Source: Epiperipatus broadwayi
Lineage: Eukaryota > Onychophora > Udeonychophora > Euonychophora > Peripatidae
Length of the DNA: 64,000 bases
Assembly (NCBI GenBank): GCA_028023455.1
Contig: JAQFVV010006312.1
Span: 3,865,835 to 3,929,834 of the forward strand
Direction: 5' to 3'
Numbering within the stretch: the first letter of the stretch is position 1; each line of letters starts with the position of its first letter. The translations under genes were made by a program, and so were the position numbers. Below the pieces are notes generated by a model, which did not search any database, was not told the DNA's origin, and saw only the letters and a program-made list of their open reading frames with translations. Below are positions 47,199 through 59,266 of the stretch, in pieces.

Positions 47199-50070
47199 AT
47201 GGTCAAGTTTTGCATAATCAGTCAACAAGACTGAAAGAACAAGCAGGGACTCTCAACAAACAGACACAGGGACACACCCATGACACTTGTTTAAACTCCT
47301 ACTTGGGCTTACTAGCCTCAACCACTGAATTAAAATCTCTGATGTCACCTAGCTTTTCTTCTTTATACAGCTCAATATAGTGCAGGCATGGTGTCTCTCT
47401 CTAAGTGTTCTCCAGTACTAATAATGCTTCTCCACAGGCACCTATGAATTCTTCATTTCATTACACTATTGTTATTATGTAATGGCATAATCACAATTAT
47501 CTCAGGGCTTAGGTTCAATAGTGGTATCACTTATTGAGATAATATATATTGTAACTAAATTATTTATGTGACCAAAATATATATGCCATTGTACCTAAAT
47601 TATTAATAGGACTACTGTTTAATTTAAACATGGTAACTCAGATATTAATTCAAACAAGTTGTCCTTAAAATCATTGTAACTAAAGTACATAGTAGCCAAA
47701 ATATTAATTATCAATCAAAAGGGCATTGTAACTTAAATTAATTTCTACATAAGATTTTTAATACATTGTAGCTAAAATATCATATCCACCCAATATTCTC
47801 ACAATATATACAATGTCTGTGTCTTGAGGGAGAAAAATGATGATGAGATAGATATAAATCAACTCCAAGATAGCAAAATAATATCATAATAATAATGATT
47901 AGAAACTAGTTATTGAGTTATCTGGTATCTGGCCTATTTCAAACCCTAGTTAGGCAAGCCATTGTATTCTCAATAAACAAGTAGGACCACATTGAAACTT
48001 AAATAAACTATTAAAACATTATGACTTGTGAAATAGCATCAAATGGGTGAGTACCTTGGTAACCCAATGAAAATACTTCCTCAATAAATCCAAAAGTAAA
48101 TTTTACCCACTTTTATCTCTTGGTTTTATATTAAGTGAATACCTAAGTAAATAACAAGTGAATATGGAGTGAATATGGTCTATCAGGGCACTACTAGGTT
48201 ATCTGAACCTAGACAAAGTTATATTCTATAACCTTTTCAAATGTACCAGGTTTAAACCCCTTTGGTACCTTATTTCTAACAAAATGTAGGATTTTTGCTT
48301 TTAGACCCATATCACCATATGCACTAATATTAAGATAAACACAAAACATCCTTAAGGTATAGTGGTGTACATAAAATGCATCAGACAGAAATTATTTCTT
48401 AGATTTTAGTATGATAAATGCATTTTAATACCTTCATAAGTTTTACTAGCTCATATTACACTAATAATTTAGGGTGGTAATTCACTACTCCTTGAATGAT
48501 GTAGATGTTGGAATGGTGGTTATTATAATATCATGAAATCATTATCTATTTATGTCCTTTAACCATTTATCTAGATCATTAATTGACAATGTGATGATTA
48601 CGATGATGACGATGCTGGTACTTCCAGCCACAGCTTTAGAATTAAGTCTAACATGAATTAAAAATTCATAACTATTTGGCTAATTTTAGCATGTCTAAAT
48701 TAGAACTTAAACAATTAATATTCACCAGTGATGATGAATGTTCACAACTAATAAAGAATACTCTTAATGAAAATATACACCTCATTTAATAAAACAAATT
48801 AACATTTATTACTGCATTATTAACATATACATACAATTTAAAGATAGAAATGAAAATTTATATGACTAATAGTTATAAGTTATTATATTGAACTCATAAG
48901 ATTAATATTAAATTCTTCCCCCTTTCTCGTAACAAATTGCTAAAATTTTCCATCCACTAGAAAAAAAAATAAACACTCTTTGTGCACACATAATTTATAT
49001 CTTTATACATCTAATGTTAACATAAAAAGTAGAATGATTAATTAGAAAAAGTATTAGTCAAATCAAAAAGAAAAAGATTTCCAGAAACAAGTTTTGAATT
49101 ACTTATCTTCCCCCTCTCTACGCTATTGAGATTGCTACTCTTCAACAAAAAAAAACAACATAATCTAATATTTTTAATGCTGTATGCCTATTATTTTCAC
49201 ATTCATATGCAATTATATACATGTGGTAAGCATTGCTATATTACCATGTATGTGTGTGTTTATCCCCATTATAACTAAAATATTATTTAAAACAAATAAT
49301 AATACAAAAAAAAAAATCTTTTACATATTAACAAACATTTCATAAATATATATTAATATACAATAATACCCTTTAGAAAACAAAATTCATCAATAAGCGG
49401 GTATAATAATTTTAGCATACATAAAATCATTAATCATGCTTATTGCTATTATTACTGAAGAAATTCTTGGTTTAACTCAATTTTAGTTCTCAGAGTTCAG
49501 ACATAAGAAGGGATAAAACTTTATTGCTAAAAATTTTGCTAATAATGCTTGATATCATAAAAGAAAAATATATAATGAAAATTCATATTACCAGTCCCTT
49601 TTATTTTTGTTGAGGCTTCCAAGAGTTCAAACCCAGCTTGTTAAATGTCTCTACATTTTGCAGCGAACACATACCAATCTGTACCATGGCTATATGACCA
49701 ATTTCTGCAGTTCACTAGAACAGTCTTTCTTTGCTCGACTTGAGGCTTGTAATTCTTTTATGGTAATGATGATGAGGAAGTTATTTGCTTCAGTAGGAAC
49801 CATTTGGTACTGGAACTGTTTCTTCTTTTCTTGTTCAGCAGAATTCTTCCAGTAGATGGAGGATATCTGTTGTTTTCATATTTATAATTTTTCTGGGGTT
49901 TAAACTCAGTCACTGGAATCTGAACTTGCATGGTTTAATACTTAATAGCAGATTATTTACTTTTATTCATCTTTTAAATGCAGGTGAATGCTTTCTTCTA
50001 TTTAAAAAATGGATGAGCAGTCAGTTTTTCCCAATCAATCATAAGGCATAGAATATTTTGATTCAGACTT

Positions 50071-50071
<1 letters not shown>
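47199..50071. other. unassigned intergenic DNA
   Basis: No gene supported. 47199-47420 and 49610-49950 have more normal composition; the latter gives an 82-codon ORF (49607-49855) with no domain I recognise. Both might be fragments of unknown repeats. The rest is low-complexity AT-rich sequence. Confidence 0.55.

Positions 50072-50132
<61 letters not shown>
50072..50132. repeat. (TA)n microsatellite
   Basis: TA tract of about 60 bases, with a shorter TA tract at 50169-50182. Confidence 0.96.
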
Positions 50133-50136
<4 letters not shown>

Positions 50137-51790
50137 TGTTGGACAATGGCAGTCTGATAGACAGACAAATATATATATATATAGATTTTAACCAGCCACC
50201 TGGTTCATATCAATCTTCAAAAAAAATATTTTATATATAAAAAAAAAGATTTCAAATTGATATCTTGCAGAATTTAAAGCTTGTCTTTCTCCAGTTTCAA
50301 TATTTAAAATTCTTTTTCTAATTGACTTTCCAGGTTTTTTTATACATTTCTTTTTCTTTATTTTCATTCAACTCATCTAATTAGACTGACTATGTGATAC
50401 TTCTTTAACTGCTGGTAAAAAAAAAAATTACAATAACATGATTTCTGGACAACTTATTGTTTTGAAGGAAAATTATCTTTATAGTTTTTTTTTCACCTTA
50501 CTGACAAATTTCACACCACTATAAAATTTTATCTCTTCTCTTTGATCTCTGATGAGAAGATTTTCCACCTGAACTTCTGAGTTTTAAGAAATACAGATAC
50601 AAACAAAAAATCTTTTATAGCAACAAAACCTTTGAGTAAAAAAATAATTTAACAGAAATGTCTCTTTTTTTTTCAATATGTGTAGCTGTAGATTTATTTA
50701 TTCAATATATCCACATAGTCTATCATTCAAATCATTTATAAAAACTCGCCTATTAAAATAATCTGAATGCTTCTTAAAAACTATACTTTTAATATTTAAA
50801 ATTAAATCCTTAGAACTTTCAAATCCAAATTATAACTATAGAAGTAAAGAATAAAAATAGCAGAATTTAGCAAGTGTAGATTAATTTTGAATAAAGTTAA
50901 TATTTGAAATAAAAATGACAAAGTAAATAGCTTGTCCACAGACAAACTGACTATATGTGTTATACCCTTACTTTTAAAAAGAACTATTGAATAATTAAAA
51001 GATATGTACTACTCTTTTTGAGTTTTGTCAACATACAAACAAATAAAGAATATAACTGTTTCCTCCACTTTCCTTCTGTCTTAGACTTTAGGAACTTGAC
51101 CCTGTATGGTTTAAACTTGGGTGCCCTACAGCTTCCTTTCTTATATAAAAATGTGATGATGATTTTGGTCCCATACTTTCTTTCATGCACATGACTACAA
51201 ATTTATCCACTGGCTAAATTGAAGTGGGCACAATATATATAAATGTGGCTGATTTCAAGTGTATTTATATATAATATGATTAATTATTGATATCAGTTCT
51301 AAAAAGTTTATGATGAAAACAAAACTAAAATAGAATCAGTAAAAATTAGTTGGGGAAAATTTAAGATAATCACCTAATATCTTTTCGTATTTAGATAGTA
51401 ATATTATGATAGATAAGATTTTCAATAAAAGTATTGATACTTCTAATGTTCTAATTATTAAAGATACATTAAAACAGAAGACTTTAAATATATATAGATT
51501 TGGAGAGAAATTAAAAAGTTAGAAAGATAAATTTAAAACATTTAAAAATGTTATTATTGATTTAAGGAAAAATAAAAAGCAAAGTGCTAATTGTATTTAA
51601 TATATATCTAAAAGTAGAAAATGCTAATAAAAAAGAGATTTTATTTAGGAAATATAAAAAAAAATTGGAGATCAGTGCAGACACAAAAATATTTGAGGGC
51701 AATGTCTCTGATGTTATTGAACTTGCTTTTCATAAAATAACTTTTAATAACATTACTCATATAAACACATACACAGAATATATACATGTA
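50133..51790. other. unassigned AT-rich intergenic DNA
   Basis: No gene supported. The 68-codon minus-strand ORF at 50984-51190 is lysine-rich and has no known domain; the stretch around it (51050-51240) is slightly less AT-rich. The ORF at 51584-51823 reaches into the terminal repeat of the next element. Confidence 0.55.
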
Positions 51791-52132
51791 ATAAAGAATA
51801 GAATTGAGATTATATCAATGTAAACAGAGATAATTTTTAGTGTTTGTTGTTGCTTATAAACTACCAATTACTATTAATCGACAATCTCTGAGGCAAATAA
51901 GTTTTCTCATTAACCTATAAAATGCTATTATAGGTTAATGAGAAAAAATGTTTCACCTTAGGGTTTGCAATTGGTAGTAATTATTACTTCCTTTGCAGTT
52001 ATTATAAATTATTAAGAAATCTTGTTTATCCTCAGAGATTATCAATTAGCAGTAACTAATTGTTTCTTAGTAACATTAAAACCTAAAAATTATCTCTGTT
52101 TACATAGATGTAATCTCACCTCTATTCTTTAT
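51791..52132. mobile_element. MITE-like element with 50-bp terminal inverted repeats and an internal hairpin
   Basis: Termini 51791-51840 and 52083-52132 are inverted repeats of 50 bases with four mismatches (outer bases ATAAAGAATAGA). Inside, a perfect hairpin with 18-base arms lies at 51902-51919 and 51930-51947 (TTTTCTCATTAACCTATA and its complement). A further inverted block pairs AATCTCTGAGG (about 51881-51891) with CCTCAGAGATT (about 52031-52042). No coding capacity. Size (about 342 bp) and layout suit a non-autonomous DNA transposon; I could not fix a target-site duplication. Confidence 0.85.
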
Positions 52133-52380
52133 TATATCATGCAGAAGGAAATTAGTGACCAATCATGCACTGTTTCATGACAATTACAAATCTCCATGCA
52201 CTGTCCTCTCAGAGTTTTAAAGCTTAAATGAATCACTCAATCTTAGAATGTATTAATATATAATTATGAAACAAACAATATATTATCAGAGATTAATTTT
52301 CTTCTGCACAATTACAGATTTTTAGTGCTTAACAACAGAAGATTTAAATTTATTATTTATTATAGTAACAATCCAGGGAA

Positions 52381-52395
52381 ATATTTAATTCAATG

Positions 52396-52430
<35 letters not shown>

Positions 52431-52457
52431 AAATAAATATTGATATTTAATTCAATG

Positions 52458-52492
<35 letters not shown>

Positions 52493-52504
52493 AAATAAAT
52501 ATTG
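52381..52504. repeat. perfect tandem duplication of a 62-bp unit
   Basis: Unit 1 is 52381-52442 and unit 2 is 52443-52504; they are identical, including the lengths of the internal (TA)n and (TG)n tracts. Confidence 0.97.
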
Positions 52505-52694
52505 ATAATTAAAAAAAATTTCTATCAAATAGAAAAACTATCATTTCAAAACCGGCATTGCAAACTAAAATCATCCCAGGTTCATGGGTTCACTTCCCGG
52601 CTAATGCTTTGACACATGAGGAAAAAAAATTCTTGACGTCATAGAGTTAATTTTCATTACTTCCTTACCTTTGTGTTTTTTTTTTGTTATAAGG
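52505..52694. other. short intergenic segment with tRNA-like B-box motif
   Basis: Contains GGGTTCACTTCCCGG at about 52587-52601, close to an RNA polymerase III B box (GGTTCRANNCC), in a more complex stretch that includes GACGTCATAG. No full tRNA cloverleaf is visible. Confidence 0.4.
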
Positions 52695-53030
52695 CAAACA
52701 ACGACTATGAACATGCTATCATCAGATTTTCAATGATATGTATGACTGAAATGTTGGAGAATTGAAAAAATTGAAGCCTGTCCAATAAATCTTGAAGATT
52801 TGTTATGTTAATATAAACCGATCACTGATTATATATGTGTGTGAGTGATGATGATCCAGAACAACTAATGGGTGCTGGTTAAGCATTTTATATGTACATT
52901 GGAGATCATTTATTTTTTCACTTGTATGTGGTCATGGGTATGGTTTTATAAGATGGAGTAAATGAAAGTCTGGATTCAAATGCTCTCTAATTACATCTAG
53001 CTTAAGTATTACATCTAGCTTAAGTATATA
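52695..53030 (-). repeat. family A, reversed copy (A6)
   Basis: Blocks in order: CTATCATCAGATTTTCAATG (52717), GAAGCCTGTCCAATAAA (52772), GATGATGATCCAGAACAACT (52848-52866), GGGTGCTGGTTAAGCAT (the core, about 52871), TTTTCACTTGTATGTGGTCATG and AAGTCTGGATTCAAAT at the end. The tail has a perfect 18-bp tandem duplication (52990-53007 and 53008-53025). Confidence 0.88.
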
Positions 53031-53333
53031 TTATCTACTTGTATTTAAATATTATGTATATACATTGAATGTTTCATTTAAGCTATTTCTGCTTTGCGCT
53101 ATTTCTGTATTAAACAATAATAAGCTTGCTTACTTTCAAATAATTTCTTCAACAAAAAAATGTATATATGTCTCCCTTCAAAATCTGTGTTTTAAGAACG
53201 TCAATGCAAAGATAGTGGGGAAATACTCTAAGAATAACGATATTTAATCTTATAGGAGAGTTTCATTAAAAGAGAAATTTTTGAAAATGCATCTGTCGAT
53301 ATTATTATCATTATTTTATCTTTGCCACTAATA

Positions 53334-53351
53334 TTGTTGTTGTTGTTGTTG

Positions 53352-53423
<72 letters not shown>

Positions 53424-53430
53424 TATTATA
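53334..53430. repeat. (TTG)n(TTA)n microsatellite
   Basis: TTG units to about 53355 then TTA units; accounts for a poly-leucine ORF. Immediately followed by a family A copy. Confidence 0.96.
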
Positions 53431-53865
53431 TAGGGTATATGAGCACAGACTTTCACATGGCCCACCACTCTCCATTCTATCTCATAACACTGATACACTT
53501 GAACACATATCTGTCGAAAAGATAAATAATCACCAATAAACAAATTTCATGCTAAACTGACAATCATCAGTTGGTCCAGATTACCATCTCTACATATATA
53601 TGCAATAAGTGTTCAGATATATATATATATATATTAAGACAGTCAATCTTCATACTTTAATGGACATGCTTAAATCCATTCCACCCTCCAACTCTTCAAT
53701 CATCTATCCAATTGAAAATCTGATGATGGAATACTCAAAGGCCACCATTGAGGTTGAGATTCTTATCACACCCATGCTGACCTAAAGTCAATCTGACCTC
53801 TCATGTACAGGACATAATACATTTAATGCTTATACAAGGAACGAGCAGACATCTCTACTATGTAA
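53431..53865 (+). repeat. family A, full forward copy (A7)
   Basis: Starts AGGGTATATGAGCACAGACT, then TCTGTCGAAAAGATAAATAA, the core TTTCATGCTAAACTGACA, ATCAGTTGGTCCAGATTACC, an internal TA tract at 53616-53633, TCCAACTCTTCAATCATC, AAATCTGATGATGGAAT and CATGTACAGGACATAATAC. It ends near AACTGAAATATAAACTTATT, which is also the outer end of A8. Confidence 0.9.
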
Positions 53866-54412
53866 TAACTGAAATATAAACTTATTATATACCTGTATCA
53901 ATATATGTAATTCATAGGGTATATGAGCACAGACTTTCACATGACCCAGCATCCTCCACTCTGTCTCATTACACTGATACACTTGAACACATATATGTTG
54001 AAAAGATAAATAATCGCCAATATGAATATTTCATGCTAAACCAGCAGTCATCAGTTGGTCTTTAAGCATTCCATCATCAGATTTTCAATTGGATGGACGG
54101 TTGAAGAGTTGGAGTGTGGTGTGGATTGAACCCTGTACATTAAAAGTATAAAGATTGGCTATCTTAATATATATCTGAGCACTTATTGCATATATGTGTA
54201 GAGACAATAATCTGGACCAACTGATGACTGCTGGTTTAGCATGAAGTACAATATTAGTGATTATTTATCTTTTCGACATATAAGTGTTCAAGTGTATCAG
54301 TGTTATGAAATAGAGTGCAGAATGGTGGGTCATGTGAAAGTCTAGGCTCATATACTCTATATATTACCTATATTGATACATGTATATAATAAGCTTGATT
54401 TCAGTTGTTATT
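53866..54412. repeat. family A foldback copy (A8)
   Basis: Left arm 53866-54061 and right arm about 54215-54412 are inverted repeats covering the outer half of the family plus extra terminal sequence (AACTGAAATATAAACTTATT at the left, AATAAGCTTGATTTCAGTTG at the right). Between the arms lies one reversed inner half (ATCATCAGATTTTCAATTGG to GACAATAATCTGGACCAAC). It therefore looks like a full reversed copy joined to the inverted half of another, or a hairpin-derived rearrangement. It directly adjoins A7. Confidence 0.88.
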
Positions 54413-54526
54413 ATTGTAATCATTGTTATTAAATTTTATTTCTTTTATTTCTTTAGTACTCATACAATAATATATATATATAATATTATGATTCGATGTC
54501 TGTATTTTTAAGGCAATATATGTAAT
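54413..54526. other. AT-rich spacer
   Basis: Low-complexity DNA between family A copy A8 and the perfect hairpin; nothing coding. Confidence 0.5.
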
Positions 54527-54616
54527 TATATAACTGAATATTTGTAAATACAGTAACTAAATAATTAAAAAAAATTAATTATTTAGTTACTGTATTTACA
54601 AATATTCAGTTATATA
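54527..54616. repeat. perfect 41-bp inverted repeat (hairpin)
   Basis: Arms 54527-54567 and 54576-54616 are exact complements with an eight-base A-rich loop. The sequence includes GTAAATACAGTAACTAAA and its complement. The right arm runs into (TA)n tracts at 54611-54630 and 54642-54661. Confidence 0.95.
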
Positions 54617-55235
54617 TATATATATATATACATCAGATTCATATATATATATATATATATATTATCAGATTTCAATATGTATAAGAAAATGTCGTTAAGA
54701 TGTGTATATTGATAATCTTTATATATTATACATATGTGTCTGTGAATTTAGTTAATTTTATTAAAACTTTTATTTATATATATATATTTAGATACATTTA
54801 TAAGAATTAAACAAATTATTTCTTTAAATTAATTTTAGTAAGAAAAAATTGTTAATTTGTAAATATTTTTATTCTAGTCATATTTATAGGGTGTATTCAC
54901 ATTATACAAACGTTGAGAATATAGTGATTCAAATAAAATTTTATATAATATTTAGAATGATTGAACAAAATAACTTATCCCGAACACGTTTTTCTAAAAA
55001 ATACTTCACTATTAAACAGAACAACCCTCACGATTGATATCTAACATTCAAGTTTTTTTAGAGCAAATTTCAAAAATACGCATTAATAATTATACCCCGC
55101 GTCGCTCGTTGGTAAAGTTAGAACTATCAAAATTAAATGTCAGGCTTAGCGCTTTCGAGGTCTTTTAATCTCATATTCATAGGTGAAGAAATTAAAATGT
55201 TAACATTAGCAAAGTAGATGTTTACGTAAGTATAG
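54617..55235. other. intergenic DNA with a CpG-bearing patch
   Basis: No gene supported; the ORF at 54849-55037 has no domain. 55095-55165 contains several CpG (CCCCGCGTCGCTCG at about 55096-55109), unusual for this window. Confidence 0.5.
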
Positions 55236-55428
55236 GGGATTACATATATTTATGAAAGATGATAATTTGGACCCACTGATGAATGCTGGCTTCAGCATGA
55301 AATACTTATATTGGTGATTATTTATCTTTTCTGCATGTGTGTGGTCATGTGTATCAGTAGTATGAGATAGGGTGGATAGTTGAAGTGGCTTGATAGTCTA
55401 AATTCAAATCACCTATATTTATAATTAG
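55236..55428 (-). repeat. family A, reversed partial copy (A9)
   Basis: GATGATAATTTGGACCCACT, GATGAATGCTGGCTTCAGCATG (core with an insertion), GGTGATTATTTATCTTTTC, GTGTGTGGTCATGTGTATCA and AGTCTAAATTCAAATC in the order seen in other reversed copies. The inner half is missing. Confidence 0.87.
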
Positions 55429-55884
55429 GGTCCAGGTATAAGAGTGCCTGGTATTTCAAATCTTATGTTTATGTAAAATATATTAACCATTACATATCTT
55501 GATGAATTGTATAAGCTTATTCATATTCCTCTTCCTCCTTTATTAAAATAATATTGAAAAAAAACAGAAGGAAATTTATCTCTTGACAAGGTTAAAATTT
55601 AAATAAAAATACCAGAGATTAAATATTGTACAAATTTGATCTACAAAAAATAAAGTCAAATGCAAACTCTTTGGGTTATTTTTCTGTAATCAAATACTTA
55701 ACAACTGATAGTGCAGCAAGATTTTTTTTTTTAAATTATGAGCATTTCAATACTTAAGATTTAAGCATGTACTTTGTAAATTGTGTTGACAATTTAGTTT
55801 TTTGAAATAAATTCTTTACTTTAAGAATCTTAGACATAATTGCTTTATAGATACATATAAATAATAACGAGCATATACCATGGA
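55429..55884. other. unassigned AT-rich DNA
   Basis: No gene or repeat recognised between family A copy A9 and the large foldback element. Confidence 0.55.
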
Positions 55885-57205
55885 TAATATTTAATAAAGT
55901 AATGAAATAATAGAATGGGAAGAGAATTGATAATTTTGATAATATATTATTTTAATAATTGCTAAGACAGGCTTTTGATACTGAGCATTTGTGACAAAGC
56001 ATGACAGAACTAAAATTAGCAAGGATATAGAAATTTCTACTTGCAGATAAATAAAACTGGTTAATGATTTTAATAAATTTGCATGTGTGAATATATGTGT
56101 GAAAATCAGTCAAGCAATTAACTATATATTGTTGAATTAAATGACCAGTAATTTGCTAAAAGAAATAACATTAGCTCTCAAATTTATGGAGTTTTTGAAC
56201 TTTATTATGTGCCAGATCTTAGATTTTACATGTTTTATTGTTGTTTTAGAGGCAGGCAATCCATGCATTGGGCTGTTTTAAAAAATGACCAGTGTTTTTT
56301 TCATGGTCAATGAACAGTGAGCTGTAAGTGCTGTTGGATTTGGCTCTGTTATATAAATGAATGTGTTGGGTAACTGTTGATTTTAGGTTTGAATGAGTTA
56401 ATATTTGCAATTATAAAATTGGTAATTTAGAGTATATATCTTTTGAGCCTTGTCATCATTAACAATCTTATCTTGGAATTATTAATGGGATTGTTATGTG
56501 ACAAGAGAATCTAGAATTTAGCAGTTTAGATGCTTATACCAGTCAAGCCTTATCATTATTAAGAATCTTATGTTTGAAATTATTAACGAGATTGTTAAAT
56601 GATAAGAGACATTTATAATTTAAATCTAAGATCATTAATGATAAGTCACAGCTGGTATACATCCTAAACTTCCAATTTTGTAATGGCAGATATTAATTTG
56701 TGCAAACCTAAAATTGAGAGTTATCAACATGACCATTTACATAAAAGACACAAATGCAACAGTGATTATTACTCAGTATTCATTGATCATGAAAAGAGAA
56801 CTCGCCATTCTTTAAAACTGCCCAATGCTCGGATTGCCTGCCTCTAAAACAAAATATAAAAATCAAAGAGATTTGATGCATAATCAACTTCAAAAATGCC
56901 ACAAATTTAAGAGCCAATAGCATTGGTCTTAATAAACACTGGTCATTTAATTCAACAACATAGTTAATTACCTGAGTGATTTTCGCATATATATTCATAC
57001 ATGAAAATATGCAAATTTATTAAAATCAGAAGCCAGTTTAATTTATTTGTAAGTGGAAATGTCAAAATCCTTTCTAGTTTTAGTTCAGTCATCTTTGGCA
57101 CAGATACTCCATATTTCAATTAGCAATTAATAAAGTAATATTTATATTTTTTATAACATACTTTATCAAATCAACTCACCAAATTATCATTTAATAACTT
57201 TATTA
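55885..57205. mobile_element. 1.3 kb foldback element (long imperfect inverted repeat)
   Basis: Centred at about 56546. Paired blocks from outside in: AATAAAGTAATGAAATAATA (55892) with its counterpart near 57195; ATAATTGCTAA (55955) with TTAGCAATTAAT (57120); TCAGTCAAGCAATTAAC (56106) with GTTAATTACCTGAGTGA (56962); TTGTTTTAGAGGCAGGCAAT (56241-56260) with ATTGCCTGCCTCTAAAACAA (56833-56852); TTGATTTTAGGTTTG (56369) with CAAACCTAAAATTGA (56703). The two halves pair almost to the centre, where a direct repeat is also present. No significant ORF; the minus-strand 72-codon frame at 56780-56998 is within one arm. Confidence 0.9.
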
Positions 57206-59202
57206 TGTATATATAATCAAACTGTTAATGGCCAGGCAAGTAATTTTATGTATGAATGCTAAAATTGACAGGATGAACTGTGATCTAAAAATCATAATTC
57301 TTGAAGTCATCATTTGACTATTGTACCAAAGTACTATGATAGTCATTAACATCCTCCCTGCTCCAATCTATTTGTAAATGTCAAAATTTTATACATCTGT
57401 TAATTATTTTGTCATCAATATACATCATATTTTAATATAAATTGTTTTATTTTAATAAAAATTATCATGATACTTAATAATCAGTTTCACTTTTGTACCA
57501 GAGTGACTAATTATCGTTTTCAAATCTGAAAAATGCTAAATAACTAGGAAATTGCATAGAACAATACTATATTTGGCCCCAATTGAATAAATATATTAAA
57601 GCAACTATTACTGGGAATAGAATTTCAATTGTCAAAATAAATGCTTTCCAAAAAAAACCTGAAGTTACTTTGAATATTAATACCAAACATAGCACAAAAA
57701 CTTATAATAATTGTAAGACCTTTTTTTTTTGCAAAGCTAGAAAGTATTTCACATACAAAAAAAAACATATGTTGTATTGCCTTTTTTATCACCATTTCTT
57801 GTTTCAACTATTTGGACAATGCTTTGATCAGCTGTTTCAATCAATGCTTTCTGCAATTATATTCATTTGTGTATATATATAATATGACAGTTATGTTCAT
57901 TAATAAAATAAATTTATAAAAAAAAAAAAACAGTGTGAAAAATATTTTAAGTTACATATTGAACCTTTCCCATACTTTAGTATTAATTGTTATATGTTAG
58001 AAAATTTCAAATTTTATTTAAAGATTTTAGACACATTTTACTACAACACCAAGCATGGCATACTATGTAAAACCCTGCATCCATAAAATATTATGTGAAT
58101 GTGAAAGAATATATCATGAAACCATTTTTATGTAATAAAATTAAAAGAACACTTAGTAATGAGTAGAGACAATTAAACTGGTCTGTCTAAACAGAACATC
58201 ACACATGTGCTAATGAACATATGTTTGATTAAAAAAAATATTTGATAAAAAAAGAAAAAAGAAACATAAAATTTAAAAAAGCTTTCCACATGTCAATGTC
58301 ATATAACTCCACAAGTCAACAGACTGTGATAATGGATATTATTTGAAAATCACTCAATAACTTTGCCGTTAAAAAAAACTAGAGAAATCAGAAGGATCCT
58401 TGTTATCTTTTACAAAAAAAAAACTTATTGGTTAAAGCATGATCTCAAATTCACTATTTATGAATTTAAAGGTCATTGATTGGATTCCAATAGTAGAACT
58501 ATCATGAGCAGGCTAGAAATATTTGGTAAAAGGAAAGAATAATAATATTTAAAATGTATTATACTCTGACATTTGTGTTATTATTAATAGTTTAATGTAT
58601 ATGAAAATGGTTAAATATAATTTAAATTCTTCTTCAAATGTTTACCAAATGAAACTAGATAATGAAAATAAACCACATATAAATACAATAAAAATGTCAT
58701 CACCGCAATAATTCAGACAAACTATTAGAATATTGTATGTATAATTACATAGATAACATTTAAAATGGGATTGTCTGAATTAAACTTTTAAAATATAATT
58801 TGTAATATTTTAAATCTTTTCCACAATACACTTTTGATGACTTCCTATTCTAATCGTTAATAAATTATTTAGACATTTAAATATTATTTGAAAGTGTTTT
58901 GATTAACAGCTTTTTCTGACTTATTAAGATCAAACGGTGTCAATCGGGCTTCTGTTAAAATTTTATTAAAATTATATTGAAATTTCAACATTTGAAACTG
59001 AAGATCATGATAAAATTTAAAGAGGAATTATCTTTCAATGTTTAATTTATATCATCTAATTTCCAGACTTATATGAATATAACAGAAACATGTATTCAGC
59101 AGAGATTGGTTGAGTTTTTTTTTTTTTTAAAGATAGCCAATTAAAAACATAGTAAAATTTTCTAATTCAGGGGATTAATTTTGTTTAACTTTATATATTT
59201 AA
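57206..59202. other. unassigned AT-rich intergenic DNA
   Basis: No gene supported. 57368-57500 shows weak direct similarity to 57045-57190 (TTTGTAAATGTCAAAAT against TTGTAAGTGGAAATGTCAAAAT), so part of the foldback arm may be duplicated here. ORFs at 57583-57882 (plus) and 57625-57807 (minus) overlap and lack domains. Confidence 0.55.
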
Positions 59203-59227
59203 AAATATATATATAATAATATATATA

Positions 59228-59262
<35 letters not shown>
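59203..59262. repeat. (TA)n-rich low-complexity tract
   Basis: Interrupted TA dinucleotides. Confidence 0.9.

Positions 59263-59266
<4 letters not shown>

Noticed and set aside
49607-49855. 82-codon ORF with normal base composition
   Set aside because: No recognisable domain, no splice-site context that I could support, and a composition break suggests a repeat fragment; I leave it as unassigned.
53322-53525. Poly-leucine ORF resembling a signal peptide or membrane protein
   Set aside because: Encoded by the (TTG)n(TTA)n tract and then the start of a family A copy.
56780-56998. 72-codon ORF in the right arm of the 1.3 kb foldback
   Set aside because: The matching left arm does not preserve the frame and no transposase motif is visible.
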